From: Afipia sp.
Lineage (GTDB): Bacteria; Pseudomonadota; Alphaproteobacteria; Rhizobiales; Xanthobacteraceae
Length of the DNA stretch: 64,000 bases
Assembly: GCA_024707075.1 (NCBI GenBank)
Contig: JANQAK010000003.1
Location: 1,116,001-1,180,000 of the forward strand
Direction of reading: 5' to 3'
The position numbers were made by a program, and so were the translations under genes. The notes under the pieces were generated by a model that was given only the letters and a program-made list of their open reading frames with translations, was not told where the DNA came from and did no database searches. Positions within the stretch are counted from its first letter, which is position 1. Every line of letters starts with the position of its first letter. Shown here piece after piece: positions 1 to 9,833 of the stretch.

Positions 1-514
1 CCCCGCCCCTTCGACGCGGGCGGCCTCGACCAGTTCCTGCGGAACGCTCTTGAAGGTCTGCCGCAACAGGAAGATGCCGAACGCGCTGGCAAGATACGGC
101 AAGGCAATCGCCGGAATCGTGTCGAGCAGCCCGAGCTTGCCGATCATGCGGTAGTTCTCGACGATCAGCACGTCCGGCATGATCATCAATTGCAGCAGCA
201 CAAGCGCGAATGCAATACCGCTCCCCCCTGAACGTAAAGCGCGCAAAGGCATAGGCGGCCAGCGTCGAGAGCACGAGCTGGCCGATAAGGATGATAATGA
301 CCAGCACAATGGTGTTGAGATAGTAGCGGCCGAACGGTGCCTGATGCCATGCGCGGGCGAAATTCTCTAGCGTCCAGGGCGCGGACAGGCTAAAGGAGGT
401 CGCGTAGGCCGCCGGGTGCAGCGCGCTCCAAAACGCATAGACCAAGGGCGCCAGCCACAACAGCGCCAGCAGCCAGGCGGCGACCGCCTCGATCGAATGC
501 GTGCGGCCGTTCAT
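1..514 (-). pseudogene. UgpE-like sugar ABC transporter permease, partial and frameshifted
   Basis: Inner-membrane permease of a carbohydrate-type (CUT1) ABC importer; it would pair with the neighbouring permease. It begins MNGRTHSIEAVAAW with an ATGA overlap to the upstream permease, and runs off the window edge. Translation is good through LSTLAAYAFARFTFRG, then the frame is lost. Deleting one base from the C6 run at 223-228 restores IAFALVLLQLMIMPDVLIV and then the EAA-loop sequence PQELVEAARVEG near position 1-40. Conserved permease sequence on both sides of the break suggests a homopolymer error or a very recent mutation. No stop is visible because the gene is truncated by the window. 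The family call is secure; the substrate is not. Confidence 0.8.
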
Positions 515-1464
515 TGGTAATGAATCCTGCGATCGAGATAGCCGAACTTGATCAGCGCCACCGTACTAAGCAGGACCAGCAGCACCACCGTCAGGGTCGC
601 CGCATAGGCTGAATCCTGAAACGTGAAAGCAACTTCATAGATGTAGTAAAGCAGCAGCGTGCTGGCGTTGTTGGGACCGCCTTTGGTCATGATGACAAGA
701 TGGTCCACCAGCTTGAACGAATTGATCACAGCGTTGATCGCCACGAACAGCGTGGTCGGCATCAGCAGCGGAAACGTAATGCGCCGGAACGTGTACCAAC
801 GGCTCGCGCCTTCAACCGCCGCCGCCTCTTCCAGATCCGGTGACAATTGCTGAAGTGCTGCGAGATAGAAAATCATGAAAAACCCGGCTTCCTTCCAGAT
901 CACCATAACGATCAGGCAGCCCATCACCGTGCTGGGGTCGCCCAGCCAGTTCCAGCCCGCAAGTCCGAAAACCCCGCGCAACTGATCAAGCAGTCCATAA
1001 TCCGGCGTGTAGAAAAACAACCAGATGTTCGCCACCGCGATCATTGGCAGCACGGTCGGCGTGAAAAATGCGAGGCGGAGGAAGCCGCGGCCGCGCATGT
1101 TGCGGTTGACCCAGATCGCCATCAGCAGCGCCAGTGCGATCGAGGTCGGAATGGTGCCGAGTGCGAACCAGAAATTGTTGACCAGCGCCTTCCAGAAAAT
1201 CGGGTCGGCGGCCATCGACTGGTAGCTGTCGAGGCCGACGAAGACCTCCGTGCCGTTGCGGCGAGTCAGGAAAAACGAATGACGGATCGTCGCCAGAATG
1301 GGGTAATGCGTGAACGCGACCAGCAGCACCGCCGCCGGCAATAGCAGCAGCCACGCATTCACAGCGTTCCACCACGCGTGCGAGCTCGGCATTCGCGCGG
1401 CAACTGTCGATGTGACTGCTTGATCTGTCATCAGGAATTTGGCCGGGCGACGGCGAGCCGCCAC
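511..1464 (-). CDS. UgpA/MalF-type sugar ABC transporter permease
   Basis: Transmembrane permease of a CUT1-family ABC importer (317 aa from a GTG start). About six hydrophobic helices are visible, the first near residues 35-55, and the EAA loop (LEEAAAVEGASRWYTFRRI) lies in the last third. The GTG start lies 12 nt after the stop of the binding-protein gene and is preceded by GAAAGG; an internal ATG at 1431 (MTDQAV) is the alternative start. The order ATPase, binding protein, permease, permease on one strand with short gaps indicates a single operon. The solute is probably glycerol-3-phosphate or another sugar/polyol, inferred only from the Ugp-like partners. Confidence 0.88.
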   Translation of the reverse strand: MAARRRPAKFLMTDQAVTSTVAARMPSSHAWWNAVNAWLLLLPAAVLLVAFTHYPILATIRHSFFLTRRNGTEVFVGLDSYQSMAADPIFWKALVNNFWFALGTIPTSIALALLMAIWVNRNMRGRGFLRLAFFTPTVLPMIAVANIWLFFYTPDYGLLDQLRGVFGLAGWNWLGDPSTVMGCLIVMVIWKEAGFFMIFYLAALQQLSPDLEEAAAVEGASRWYTFRRITFPLLMPTTLFVAINAVINSFKLVDHLVIMTKGGPNNASTLLLYYIYEVAFTFQDSAYAATLTVVLLVLLSTVALIKFGYLDRRIHYQ

Positions 1465-1476
1465 CCGGCCCTTTCT

Positions 1477-2754
1477 TTACTTGTAGGCGCGGAGCACGCG
1501 ATCAGCCTGCTGTTGTGCAGCCGCGAGCGCCTCCGATGGCTTCTGCGTGCCGGTGACGGCCGCCTGCACGGCGTCATTGACGAACTTGTAGATGCGGCCG
1601 TTCTCGTGAACGGACAATTCCGGCACCGCATGCTCAAGCTGGTCGCGCGCGACGGTGGCGGCGGGGAAGCCCTTCGCGTAGGCTTCCATCGCCGGTGTCT
1701 TGTAGGCTGCCGGCGAAACGGCGGCATAACCGGTCTTGATGCTCCACTCGGCGGCGCGCTCAGGCGTTGTCATCCACTGGATGAACTTCACCGCCGCCTT
1801 CTGCTGTTCGGGCGAAGCGTTCTTGAAGACATAGAAGCTGCCGCCGCCGGTCGGCGAACCGCGGCGCTCCTTGGCAGGCAGCATGGCGACACCGAAGTTG
1901 AACTTCGCACCGTCCTTCACCGCGGTGAGATTGCCTGTGGTGTGCCACATCATCGCGGTCTTGCCTTCGAGAAAGTCGGTGCGCAACGTCGCCCAGTCGA
2001 TGCTGCCCGTCGGCATCACGCCATGTTTGCGTGACAGGTCGGTCCAGTAGTCCAGCGCACCAACCGTCTTCGGCGCGGTGAGATAGACCTCGTTGCCCGG
2101 CTCATTCATGAGCTTCTGACCGTTCTCGATCGCAAGCGCCTGAAGCATCCAGTAGCCGTAACCGGTGGTCGGAATTTCGACACCCCAGCGCGTGGTGTTG
2201 CCCGATGCATCTTTCTTGATGAGCTTCTTGCCCATCTCCGTCATTTCGTCCCAGGTCGCGGGCGCCTTTTCAGGATCGAGGCCGGCTTCCTTGAACGCGT
2301 CCTTGTTCCAGTACAGCACAATGGTCGAGCGCTGGAACGGAATGCTCCAGGTCTTGCCGTCGATCTGGCCGTTCGCCATGAACGCCGGGTAGAATTCCTT
2401 GAACCACGCCTTGTCGGCCACGAGCCCGTCCATCGGCACGATGGCGTTTTCATCCATCAGCGTGAACACGTCGGTGGAGAGCAGCACCGACAGTTGCGGC
2501 GGCTGGCCGCCCTTCATGGCCGTCATCGCCTTGGTCATCGTGTCGGTGTAGTTGCCGGCATAGACCGCCGTCACCTTGATGTCCGCGTTTTCCTTCTCGA
2601 ATCGCGCGACCATATCGTCGATGATCTTGGTCACCGGACCGCCGACCGCGACCGGATAATACATGGTCAGATCGACCGCAGCCGCAGGCCGCGCAGCGAA
2701 AGACAGCGCCGCGAGCGCGGCTGCCGTCAACATCGTTCGTCCAAACAATCTCAT
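1477..2754 (-). CDS. UgpB-like extracellular solute-binding protein
   Basis: Periplasmic binding protein (425 aa) delivering solute to the adjacent permeases. A Sec signal peptide covers roughly residues 1-26 (MRLFGRTMLTAAALAALSF, then an Ala-rich stretch ending AAA-VDL). The mature part starts LTMYYPVAVGGPVTKIIDDM and belongs to solute-binding family 1. The segments NGQIDGKTWSIPFQRST and VLYWNKDAFKEAGLDPEK are typical of UgpB/MalE-like proteins. It follows the ATPase gene by about 47 nt and precedes the permease by 12 nt. The DeoR/GlpR-type regulator across the divergent promoter makes glycerol-3-phosphate or a related polyol plausible, but the substrate cannot be read from sequence alone. 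Confidence 0.88.
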   Translation of the reverse strand: MRLFGRTMLTAAALAALSFAARPAAAVDLTMYYPVAVGGPVTKIIDDMVARFEKENADIKVTAVYAGNYTDTMTKAMTAMKGGQPPQLSVLLSTDVFTLMDENAIVPMDGLVADKAWFKEFYPAFMANGQIDGKTWSIPFQRSTIVLYWNKDAFKEAGLDPEKAPATWDEMTEMGKKLIKKDASGNTTRWGVEIPTTGYGYWMLQALAIENGQKLMNEPGNEVYLTAPKTVGALDYWTDLSRKHGVMPTGSIDWATLRTDFLEGKTAMMWHTTGNLTAVKDGAKFNFGVAMLPAKERRGSPTGGGSFYVFKNASPEQQKAAVKFIQWMTTPERAAEWSIKTGYAAVSPAAYKTPAMEAYAKGFPAATVARDQLEHAVPELSVHENGRIYKFVNDAVQAAVTGTQKPSEALAAAQQQADRVLRAYK

Positions 2755-2801
2755 ATCACTCTCCCCTTGTTATCCCTGACCGTGCGATCCCGTTCCGGGT
2801 T

Positions 2802-3818
<1,017 letters not shown>

Positions 3819-3974
3819 GAACCTACCCGGTTCGACTGCATTGATATGTGCGAAAGGCCATCGTTGCGCGCGACGGCGCACGCCGAACCGCTCCATTGGA
3901 TGGAGACTGCCACAGGCCGCGCACGTCAAAGGAACGCTTCACCGGCGTTCTCAGCAACATTCAAATCCTCCCTG

Positions 3975-4039
3975 ATGTTCATTCGAACATAGTTTTCGAG
4001 CGAACGAAATAAGAAATTGCACGTTTCATGTTCGAATGA
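3975..4039. promoter_or_regulatory. GlpR-like operator cluster in divergent promoter
   Basis: Between the ATPase gene and the DeoR regulator lies an inverted repeat ATGTTC-ATTC-GAACAT (3975-3990). A second imperfect inverted repeat, TTTCG-AGCGAA-CGAAA, is at 3994-4009, and a third copy of the half site, ATGTTCGAATGA, is at 4028-4039. ATGTTC/GAACAT arms with TTCG/CGAA cores resemble the known E. coli GlpR operator. The adjacent DeoR/GlpR protein is the obvious candidate to bind them and control both directions. This is an inference from motif and position. Confidence 0.6.
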
Positions 4040-4058
4040 TAATATTTCAATCAGATAC

Positions 4059-4847
4059 ATGCTGAAGATGACAAACAGACGACAGTCCGAGATTCTGGAA
4101 ATCGTGCGCGACAAGGGCTTCGCGTCGATCGAGCATCTAGCCGTGCACTTCAACGTCACCCAGCAGACCGCCCGCCGCATCGTGAATCAGCTCTGCGATC
4201 AGGGTTTGCTGCGCCGCATCCACGGCGGCGTCGGTCTTCCGGTCTCCAACCAGAATCTCGCCTACGAAAGCCGGCAGGGCCTGAACTTCGAGGCGAAGCG
4301 GCGCATCGCGCAGGCCGTATCCGATTTCATCCCCGACGGCGCGTCGATCATGATCGGCCTCGGCACGACACCTGAATATGTCGCGCTGGCGCTGGCCGGC
4401 CGCAAGAACCTGCGGGTGATCACCAACAGCCTGAATGCCGCGTCGGCCTTCGCGCGCAATCCTGACGTGGAGATCACGCTCGCAGGCGGAACGCTGCGCC
4501 CGCTCGACCGCGACATCATCGGCGATGCCGCAGTGCGCTTCTTCTCGCGCTTCAAGGCCGATATCGGAATTTTCGGTGTCGGCGGCATCGACGAGGACGG
4601 CACGTTGCTGGATTTCTATTCCGGCGAGGTTCAGGCGCGCCAGGCCATCGTCGCCAATTGCCGAACGGCACTGCTCGTAGCCGATGCCAGCAAATTCGGC
4701 CGCAACGCCACCGTGCGCGGCGGCCATATCAGCGATTGCCACCATTTCTTTACAGAAAAGCAGATCCCACCGGGTTTCCATCGGGTCACCGAGCAGTCTG
4801 CTGGCAAGATTCATGTTGCAGGTGATGGCCGCGTACAGGCCGCGTGA
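4059..4847 (+). CDS. DeoR/GlpR-family transcriptional regulator
   Basis: Sugar-phosphate-responsive repressor of about 262 aa. The N-terminal DeoR helix-turn-helix (NRRQSEILEIVRDKGFASIE, then HFNVTQQTARRIVNQLCDQG) is followed by the hinge IHGGVGLP and a DeoRC sensor domain. That domain includes GLGTTPEYVALAL, VITNSLNAA, LAGGTLR and a late LLVADASKFGR. It is divergent from the Ugp-like importer with shared operator-like repeats, so it most likely represses that operon and itself. Candidate starts are ATG 4059 (MLKMTNRRQ) or ATG 4068 (MTNRRQ); neither has a strong Shine-Dalgarno. An upstream TTG at 4017 would run through the operator region and is unlikely. Confidence 0.87.
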   Translation: MLKMTNRRQSEILEIVRDKGFASIEHLAVHFNVTQQTARRIVNQLCDQGLLRRIHGGVGLPVSNQNLAYESRQGLNFEAKRRIAQAVSDFIPDGASIMIGLGTTPEYVALALAGRKNLRVITNSLNAASAFARNPDVEITLAGGTLRPLDRDIIGDAAVRFFSRFKADIGIFGVGGIDEDGTLLDFYSGEVQARQAIVANCRTALLVADASKFGRNATVRGGHISDCHHFFTEKQIPPGFHRVTEQSAGKIHVAGDGRVQAA

Positions 4848-4887
4848 ACCCACTCCACTGTATCAAAACCAATAAGGGGATCCGATC

Positions 4888-6537
4888 ATGACCCTGGCTA
4901 TCAACCTGATCGATCTTGCCGGCTTCATCGCGTTGCTGTTGTGGGGCACGCATATGGTGCAAACCGGGATTCAGCGCGCCTTCGGATCGAAACTGCGCAC
5001 GATCCTCGGCAGCGCCCTGCGCAATCGTTTTCGCGCATTCCTGGCTGGCCTCGGCGTCACCGCAGTGCTCCAGAGCAGCACCGCGACCGGATTGATGACG
5101 GCCGGCTTTGCAGCCGGCGGTCTGATGGGACTGGTGCCCGCTCTCGCCGTGATGCTCGGCGCCAACGTCGGCACGACGCTGATCGTGCAGATTCTCTCGT
5201 TCGACGTGACGCTGGTTGCGCCTGCTCTCGTCCTGATCGGCATGCTGATGTTCCGCAGGGATTCGCGGACGCAGGCGCACGATCTCGGCCGCGTGTTCAT
5301 CGGTCTCGGGCTGATGCTGCTTGCGTTGCGCCACTTGCTCGACCTGATGACGGGTTACGAAAGCTCTCCGACCCTAACAGCGTTGCTGGGTCTGATCTCC
5401 TCATCATGGTTGCTGGACGTGTTTCTCGCCGCCGCACTGACCTGGGCCGCACATTCGAGCGTCGCCATTGTCCTGCTCATCATGTCATTGGCAGCAAAAG
5501 ACGTTGTCCCCGCCGACGCAGCATTCGCGCTGGTCCTCGGCGCGAATCTCGGCACCGCCATCAATCCCCTTATTGAAGGCCCCGCAGGCAACGATCCGGC
5601 CGCCAAGCGGCCCGCTCTCGGCAATCTCATCGGACGCCTCGCCGGCGTTGCCATAACGATTGGCCTTCTCGGCCCGATCAGCCGCTTCATCATGGAGATG
5701 GAGCCTAGTGCTGCACGCGCGGTCGCCGATTTCCACACGCTGTTCAATCTCGCGGTCGCACTGGTCTCGCTGCCATTGCTGACACCCTATGCATCGCTGT
5801 TGCGCCGTCTGCTTCCGGATCGCGCCGATCCGGCCGATCCGGCGCGGCCTCTCTATCTCGATCCGGCGGCCAAGGAGACGCCGATCGTCGCGCTCGGCGC
5901 CGCCTCCCGCGAGGCACTGCGTCTGGCCGATGTACTGGAAGACATGCTGCTGGGGGTCAATGCAGGACTCACAAAGGGGGACCGGCGATTGCTGGTGGAA
6001 ACCCGGCGGCGCGAAGATGTGCTCGATAAACTGAACATCGCGATCAAGTCGTATCTCACATCGCTCGATCCTGACGAACTGAATGAGATCGATCAACGCC
6101 GCCTGAATGAAATCCTGACCTTCACGATGAACATCGAGCAGGCGGGCGATGTCGTCGACCGGAATTTCCTGCCGCACGCCTCCAAGAGGCTGAAGCGCGG
6201 GCTGGTATTCTCCGATGAGGAGCAGAACGATCTCAGCACCATGATCGGGCGTCTTGCCGCCAATCTCAAAACGGCCGCATCTCTGTTCGTCACGGAAGAC
6301 CCGCGAACCGCGCGTTTGCTGGTAGATGAAAAGGCCGTGTTCAGGGATGCGGAATCAAAAGCAACCGCGTCGCATTTCGACACGCTCCGGAACAGCGACC
6401 TTCAGACGGCGCAGGCCAGCTCGATCCATCTCGATCTCTTGCGCGATATGAAGCTGATCAACTCGCATATCGTCGCTGCCGCCGCCTATCCGGTGCTGGA
6501 GCGCACCGGCGCGCTGCTGCCGAGCCGCATGACATAG
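4888..6537 (+). CDS. Na+/phosphate cotransporter (NptA/PhoU-like) family protein
   Basis: Inner-membrane Na/Pi cotransporter II family protein (549 aa), expected to move phosphate or a related anion with sodium. Two inverted Na_Pi_cotrans repeats occupy about residues 1-300; the signature TAVLQSSTATGLMTAGFA, with QSST, is near 60-75, and its counterpart WAAHSSVAIVLLIMSLA is near 190. The C-terminal 200 residues form a soluble helical PhoU-like domain (NIAIKSYLTSLDPDEL, NIEQAGDVVDRN). The ATG has AAGGGG about 9 nt upstream. It lies 40 nt behind the DeoR regulator in the same direction, so co-transcription with a sugar-phosphate regulator is possible. Confidence 0.88.
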   Translation: MTLAINLIDLAGFIALLLWGTHMVQTGIQRAFGSKLRTILGSALRNRFRAFLAGLGVTAVLQSSTATGLMTAGFAAGGLMGLVPALAVMLGANVGTTLIVQILSFDVTLVAPALVLIGMLMFRRDSRTQAHDLGRVFIGLGLMLLALRHLLDLMTGYESSPTLTALLGLISSSWLLDVFLAAALTWAAHSSVAIVLLIMSLAAKDVVPADAAFALVLGANLGTAINPLIEGPAGNDPAAKRPALGNLIGRLAGVAITIGLLGPISRFIMEMEPSAARAVADFHTLFNLAVALVSLPLLTPYASLLRRLLPDRADPADPARPLYLDPAAKETPIVALGAASREALRLADVLEDMLLGVNAGLTKGDRRLLVETRRREDVLDKLNIAIKSYLTSLDPDELNEIDQRRLNEILTFTMNIEQAGDVVDRNFLPHASKRLKRGLVFSDEEQNDLSTMIGRLAANLKTAASLFVTEDPRTARLLVDEKAVFRDAESKATASHFDTLRNSDLQTAQASSIHLDLLRDMKLINSHIVAAAAYPVLERTGALLPSRMT

Positions 6538-6553
6538 CCAATCGCATCGAGCG

Positions 6554-7942
6554 CTATAAAAATGCCGACGCCAGAGCGGGCGATTCCGTCAAGGCGTGCG
6601 CGGTATATTCCAGCGCGCCCTTCACCTGCACGCGGCTGACCGGGCCGCCGAGACATACTCTGACGGCCTCCGGTGCATTGCCGCTCGCAACGAACGCATC
6701 GCTGGCGACGACGCCGATCCCGGTCGACCGCATGTGTTCGACGAAGCCCGAACGGGTCCACGGCTTGGGCAGCGGCACCCACATATTGAAGCTCAGCAGG
6801 TCCGCGCGATAGGAACCCTTCGGCATGATCTCGGCGGCGAGTTTCTGCCGCGCCGTCGTCTCGGCGCGAATGAAACGCAGCATGGTATCGGCAGTGCCGT
6901 CCTCGATCCAACGCGTCACAAGCGCCACGGTGAACGGCGACGCCATCACCGTCGCAGCACGCAGCGCAGAGGTGAACGGCCATGCCGAGCGGCTGTCCGG
7001 CACCACCACATAGGCTGCGCGCAGCCCTGCGCCGATGCACTTGGCGAGTCCCGCGACATGCCAGGTCAGATCCGGTGCGATCGCGGCAAAGGGCGAATGA
7101 CCGTGACCATGCTCGTGAATGAAGCCGTAGGCATCGTCCTCGATAATCGGAACATGAAACCCCCGTGCAATCGCGACGATCTCGCGCCGGCGCTGATCCG
7201 GGATCGTCAGCGTCGTCGGATTCTGTAACGTCGGATTGAGATAGATCGCCTTGGGCTTCAGCTTCTTGCAGGCGTCAGTCAACGCCTGCGGCTCGATGCC
7301 GTCGTCATCCATCGGCAGACCGACGAGTTCGACGCCTAGTTGCGCAGCAATCGACCGGATGCCGGGATAGGTGATCGCTTCGCTGAGAATTGTCTCGCCC
7401 GGCTTGGCGAGAATCGACACGATGCCCACCAGCGCGGGATGCGCGCCCGGCGAAACGAAGACACGATCCTGCGCCGGGACCAGCGCGCGGCGTCCGAGCC
7501 AGCTCGATGCGGCGTCCTTGTCAGCCTGGGTGCCGCCAAAGCCCTGATAGCGCAGCAGCGAGACAATATCCCGCGTGACATAATCCACACCGGCCTGCAT
7601 CCGCGCAATCAGTTCGGGATCGTCTGGCTCCGGCGGAAGATTCATTGAGAGATCAACCGGCCGCGGCGGAAATGATTGCAGCGAGCGGCGCGGACGCGGC
7701 TTGTCGCGCACGAAGGTGCCCTGCCCGACCTTGGATTCGATCAGTCCGCGCTTTTGCGCTTCGACGTAACCGCGCGCGACCGTGGTGAAATCGATCTCGA
7801 GACGTTTGGCGAGCTTGCGCTGTGGAGGCAGGCGATCGCCGATCACCAGCCGGCCGGCGCCGATGTCGTCCGCGATCGCGTCGGCAATCGCGAGATAACG
7901 CGGCTTGTCACTGTTGGAGAGATCAGGACGCCAGTCAGCCAT
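6554..7942 (-). CDS. MocR-type GntR/aminotransferase fusion regulator
   Basis: PLP-binding transcriptional regulator of the MocR/GabR subfamily, 462 aa. Residues 15-80 hold a GntR winged helix (GDRLPPQRKLAKRLEIDFTT, GTFVRD). Residues 100-460 are a fold-type I aminotransferase domain, with YLNPTLQNPTT near 234-244, the Asp of EDDAYGF near 269 and the presumed Schiff-base Lys301 in VAGLAKCIGAG. The ATG at 7942 is preceded by AGGTGG; a GTG at 7954 overlaps that site and is less likely. It faces away from the nitrilase cluster across a 319-bp promoter region with repeated TTGAATG elements, so it is the likely regulator of that cluster. The effector is unknown. Confidence 0.88.
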   Translation of the reverse strand: MADWRPDLSNSDKPRYLAIADAIADDIGAGRLVIGDRLPPQRKLAKRLEIDFTTVARGYVEAQKRGLIESKVGQGTFVRDKPRPRRSLQSFPPRPVDLSMNLPPEPDDPELIARMQAGVDYVTRDIVSLLRYQGFGGTQADKDAASSWLGRRALVPAQDRVFVSPGAHPALVGIVSILAKPGETILSEAITYPGIRSIAAQLGVELVGLPMDDDGIEPQALTDACKKLKPKAIYLNPTLQNPTTLTIPDQRRREIVAIARGFHVPIIEDDAYGFIHEHGHGHSPFAAIAPDLTWHVAGLAKCIGAGLRAAYVVVPDSRSAWPFTSALRAATVMASPFTVALVTRWIEDGTADTMLRFIRAETTARQKLAAEIMPKGSYRADLLSFNMWVPLPKPWTRSGFVEHMRSTGIGVVASDAFVASGNAPEAVRVCLGGPVSRVQVKGALEYTAHALTESPALASAFL

Positions 7943-7971
7943 GACAGGAACCACCTCAGAATTGATTGCTT

Positions 7972-8167
7972 ATTGAATGTATAATTGTTGCAGGAAAGTT
8001 TGCCAAGTGAGTTTCGGTCGCACGTCGGGATTGGAGTTCCCGAATGGCTATTCTGCTGAACGAAAAGGCGCTTTGCCTATCATTATTAGGCACTATCTTG
8101 CCGGGCGTGTGACACACCATCAAGTTTCCATTCAACATTGAATGTATACTTGAATGCAAATTGAATG
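7972..8167. promoter_or_regulatory. TTGAATG repeat operator region between mocR and nitrilase cluster
   Basis: The 319-bp divergent intergenic region contains two identical copies of ATTGAATGTATA (7972-7983 and 8137-8148). Further TTGAATG copies lie at 8150-8156 and 8161-8167, spaced 11-12 bp, about one helical turn. An inverted arm CATTCAA at 8129-8135 forms the palindrome CATTCAACATTGAATG (8129-8144). Arrays of direct repeats, sometimes with one inverted copy, are typical of MocR binding sites, so this is a probable operator set for the adjacent MocR protein. Confidence 0.6.
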
Positions 8168-8261
8168 TTCTGATGACAAGATGTGCAAAGTCCGCTTGGC
8201 ACATTGATTGCAAATCCTTGATCTGCGTCCGGAGCGCCGGATCGGAAACAAGGAGTGCACG

Positions 8262-8744
8262 ATGCCCGCAGTGACAATGCCAGCCCGACAGAAGGGTGAC
8301 TTTCTGGTCGACTACGAAGAGAAGGTCTTCGAAGACGTCAAAGCCAAGCCTGGCGAGAAAGCACTCGTCACATTCCACACCGTTGCCTTCGAGGGATCGA
8401 TCGGCCTAGTCAACATCCTTCAGGCGCTCCGCTTGCAGCGCAAGGGGTTCGAGACTTCGATCCTGCTTTACGGCCCCGGCGTCACGCTCGGCGTACAGCG
8501 CGGATTTCCGAAGATCGGCGACGAGGCATTTCCCGGCGCGCAGAACTTCAACAACCAGCTCGTCAAGTTCATGGAAGAAGGTGGCAAGGTCTATGCCTGC
8601 CGGTTTGCGCTCCAAGCACTCTACGGCCACGGCGAACCATCGCTGATCCCTGGCATCAGGCCGATCAATCCGCTCGATGTGCTGGATCTCACGCTGATCC
8701 ACCGCAACGACAACGCCTTCATGCTCCACACCTGGACTCTCTGA
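8262..8744 (+). CDS. MSMEG_0572/Sll0783-family nitrogen starvation response protein
   Basis: First gene of the Nit1C cluster, 160 aa ([20 protein letters not shown]). The body ([59 protein letters not shown]) looks like a small alpha/beta domain reminiscent of DsrE-type folds; this fold assignment is inference. The Synechocystis homologue Sll0783 is induced by nitrogen starvation and affects polyhydroxybutyrate accumulation; its biochemical role is not known. ATG 8262 has AAGGAG at ideal spacing. The next gene follows after about 30 nt, and the whole run to 15183 is co-directional. Confidence 0.88.
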   Translation: MPAVTMPARQKGDFLVDYEEKVFEDVKAKPGEKALVTFHTVAFEGSIGLVNILQALRLQRKGFETSILLYGPGVTLGVQRGFPKIGDEAFPGAQNFNNQLVKFMEEGGKVYACRFALQALYGHGEPSLIPGIRPINPLDVLDLTLIHRNDNAFMLHTWTL

Positions 8745-8774
8745 GGCTTGCAAGCGGACGAAGGAGAAAAGGTG

Positions 8775-9833
8775 ATGCCGGAGAAACGAATTGTCAGGGT
8801 CGCAGCGGTTCAGATCGCACCGGACCTCGACACACCGACGGGAACGCTCGACCGCGTGCTGGCAGCGATCTCGGAAGCTGCGGGCAAAGGCGCGCAGCTT
8901 GCGGTGTTCCCCGAGACGTTCATTCCCTGGTATCCTTATTTCTCCTTCGTCCGCCCGCCGGTGCTGAGCGGCGCCGAGCACATCCATCTCTACGACAACG
9001 CCGTTGTCGTGCCGGGACCCGTCACAGACGCGGTGGCGCAGGCCGCGAAGCGCCACAATATTGTTGTCGCTCTGGGCGTGAACGAACGCGACCACGGCTC
9101 GCTCTACAACGCGCAATTGATCTTCGACACCGACGGCGCGCTGCTGCTAAAGCGACGCAAGCTGACCCCGACGTTTCACGAGCGGATGATCTGGGGCCAG
9201 GGTGACGGCGCCGGACTAAAGGTTGTTGACACGAAAGTGGGGCGTGTCGGCGCGCTCGCCTGCTGGGAACACTACAATCCCCTCGCCCGCTACGCCCTGA
9301 TGGCGCAGCACGAAGAGATTCACGTCGCGCAGTTTCCGGGTTCGCTGGTCGGGCCTATCTTTGCCGACCAGATCGAGGTGACGATCCGTCATCACGCGCT
9401 GGAAAGCGGCTGCTTCGTCGTGAACGCCACTGGCTGGCTGACCGAGGAGCAGATCGCAAAAATTTCGCCAGACGAAGGCTTACGCAAGGGCCTGCGCGGC
9501 GGCTGCATGACCGCGATCATCTCGCCCGAAGGCAGCCACATCGTGCCGCCACTGACCAGCGGCGAAGGCATCCTGATCGCTGATCTCGACATGGCGCTGA
9601 TCGTCAAGCGCAAGCGCATGATGGATTCTGTCGGGCACTACGCCCGCCCCGAATTGCTGTCGCTGCTGATCGACGATCGCTCGACTGCGCCGATGCACAG
9701 CACTCAGACCCATTTCACGTCCGCCTCCGGAGACCGATCCGATGAAACCTCTGATGCCGCACGACCAGCCGGCAGCGATGCCGACAGAGCAGTTGATCAA
9801 CGAGTTGCAGTCCTTCGGAGTTCGTCTCGTTGA
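8775..9833 (+). CDS. Nit6803/Nit1-family nitrilase
   Basis: Aliphatic nitrilase (352 aa) hydrolysing a nitrile to the acid plus ammonia. The carbon-nitrogen hydrolase triad is intact: Glu47 in FPETF, Lys129 in RRKLTPT and Cys163 in ACWEHYNP. Each is offset by six residues from the Nit6803 triad (Glu53, Lys135, Cys169). ATG 8775 follows AAGGAG by 8 nt. The C-terminus continues as a low-complexity tail and overlaps the next gene by 92 nt if that gene starts at 9742. In Pseudomonas fluorescens NCIMB 11764 this cluster type (Nit1C) has been linked to use of cyanide as nitrogen source. The natural substrate here is unknown. Confidence 0.93.
   Translation: MPEKRIVRVAAVQIAPDLDTPTGTLDRVLAAISEAAGKGAQLAVFPETFIPWYPYFSFVRPPVLSGAEHIHLYDNAVVVPGPVTDAVAQAAKRHNIVVALGVNERDHGSLYNAQLIFDTDGALLLKRRKLTPTFHERMIWGQGDGAGLKVVDTKVGRVGALACWEHYNPLARYALMAQHEEIHVAQFPGSLVGPIFADQIEVTIRHHALESGCFVVNATGWLTEEQIAKISPDEGLRKGLRGGCMTAIISPEGSHIVPPLTSGEGILIADLDMALIVKRKRMMDSVGHYARPELLSLLIDDRSTAPMHSTQTHFTSASGDRSDETSDAARPAGSDADRAVDQRVAVLRSSSR

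Noticed and set aside
179-370. Short plus-strand open frame near the window start
   Set aside because: It exists only as an antisense frame across the UgpE-like gene and its frameshift.
7972-8167. CRISPR-like array from repeated TTGAATG elements
   Set aside because: The repeats are too short and irregularly spaced, and lie in a divergent promoter next to a MocR gene.
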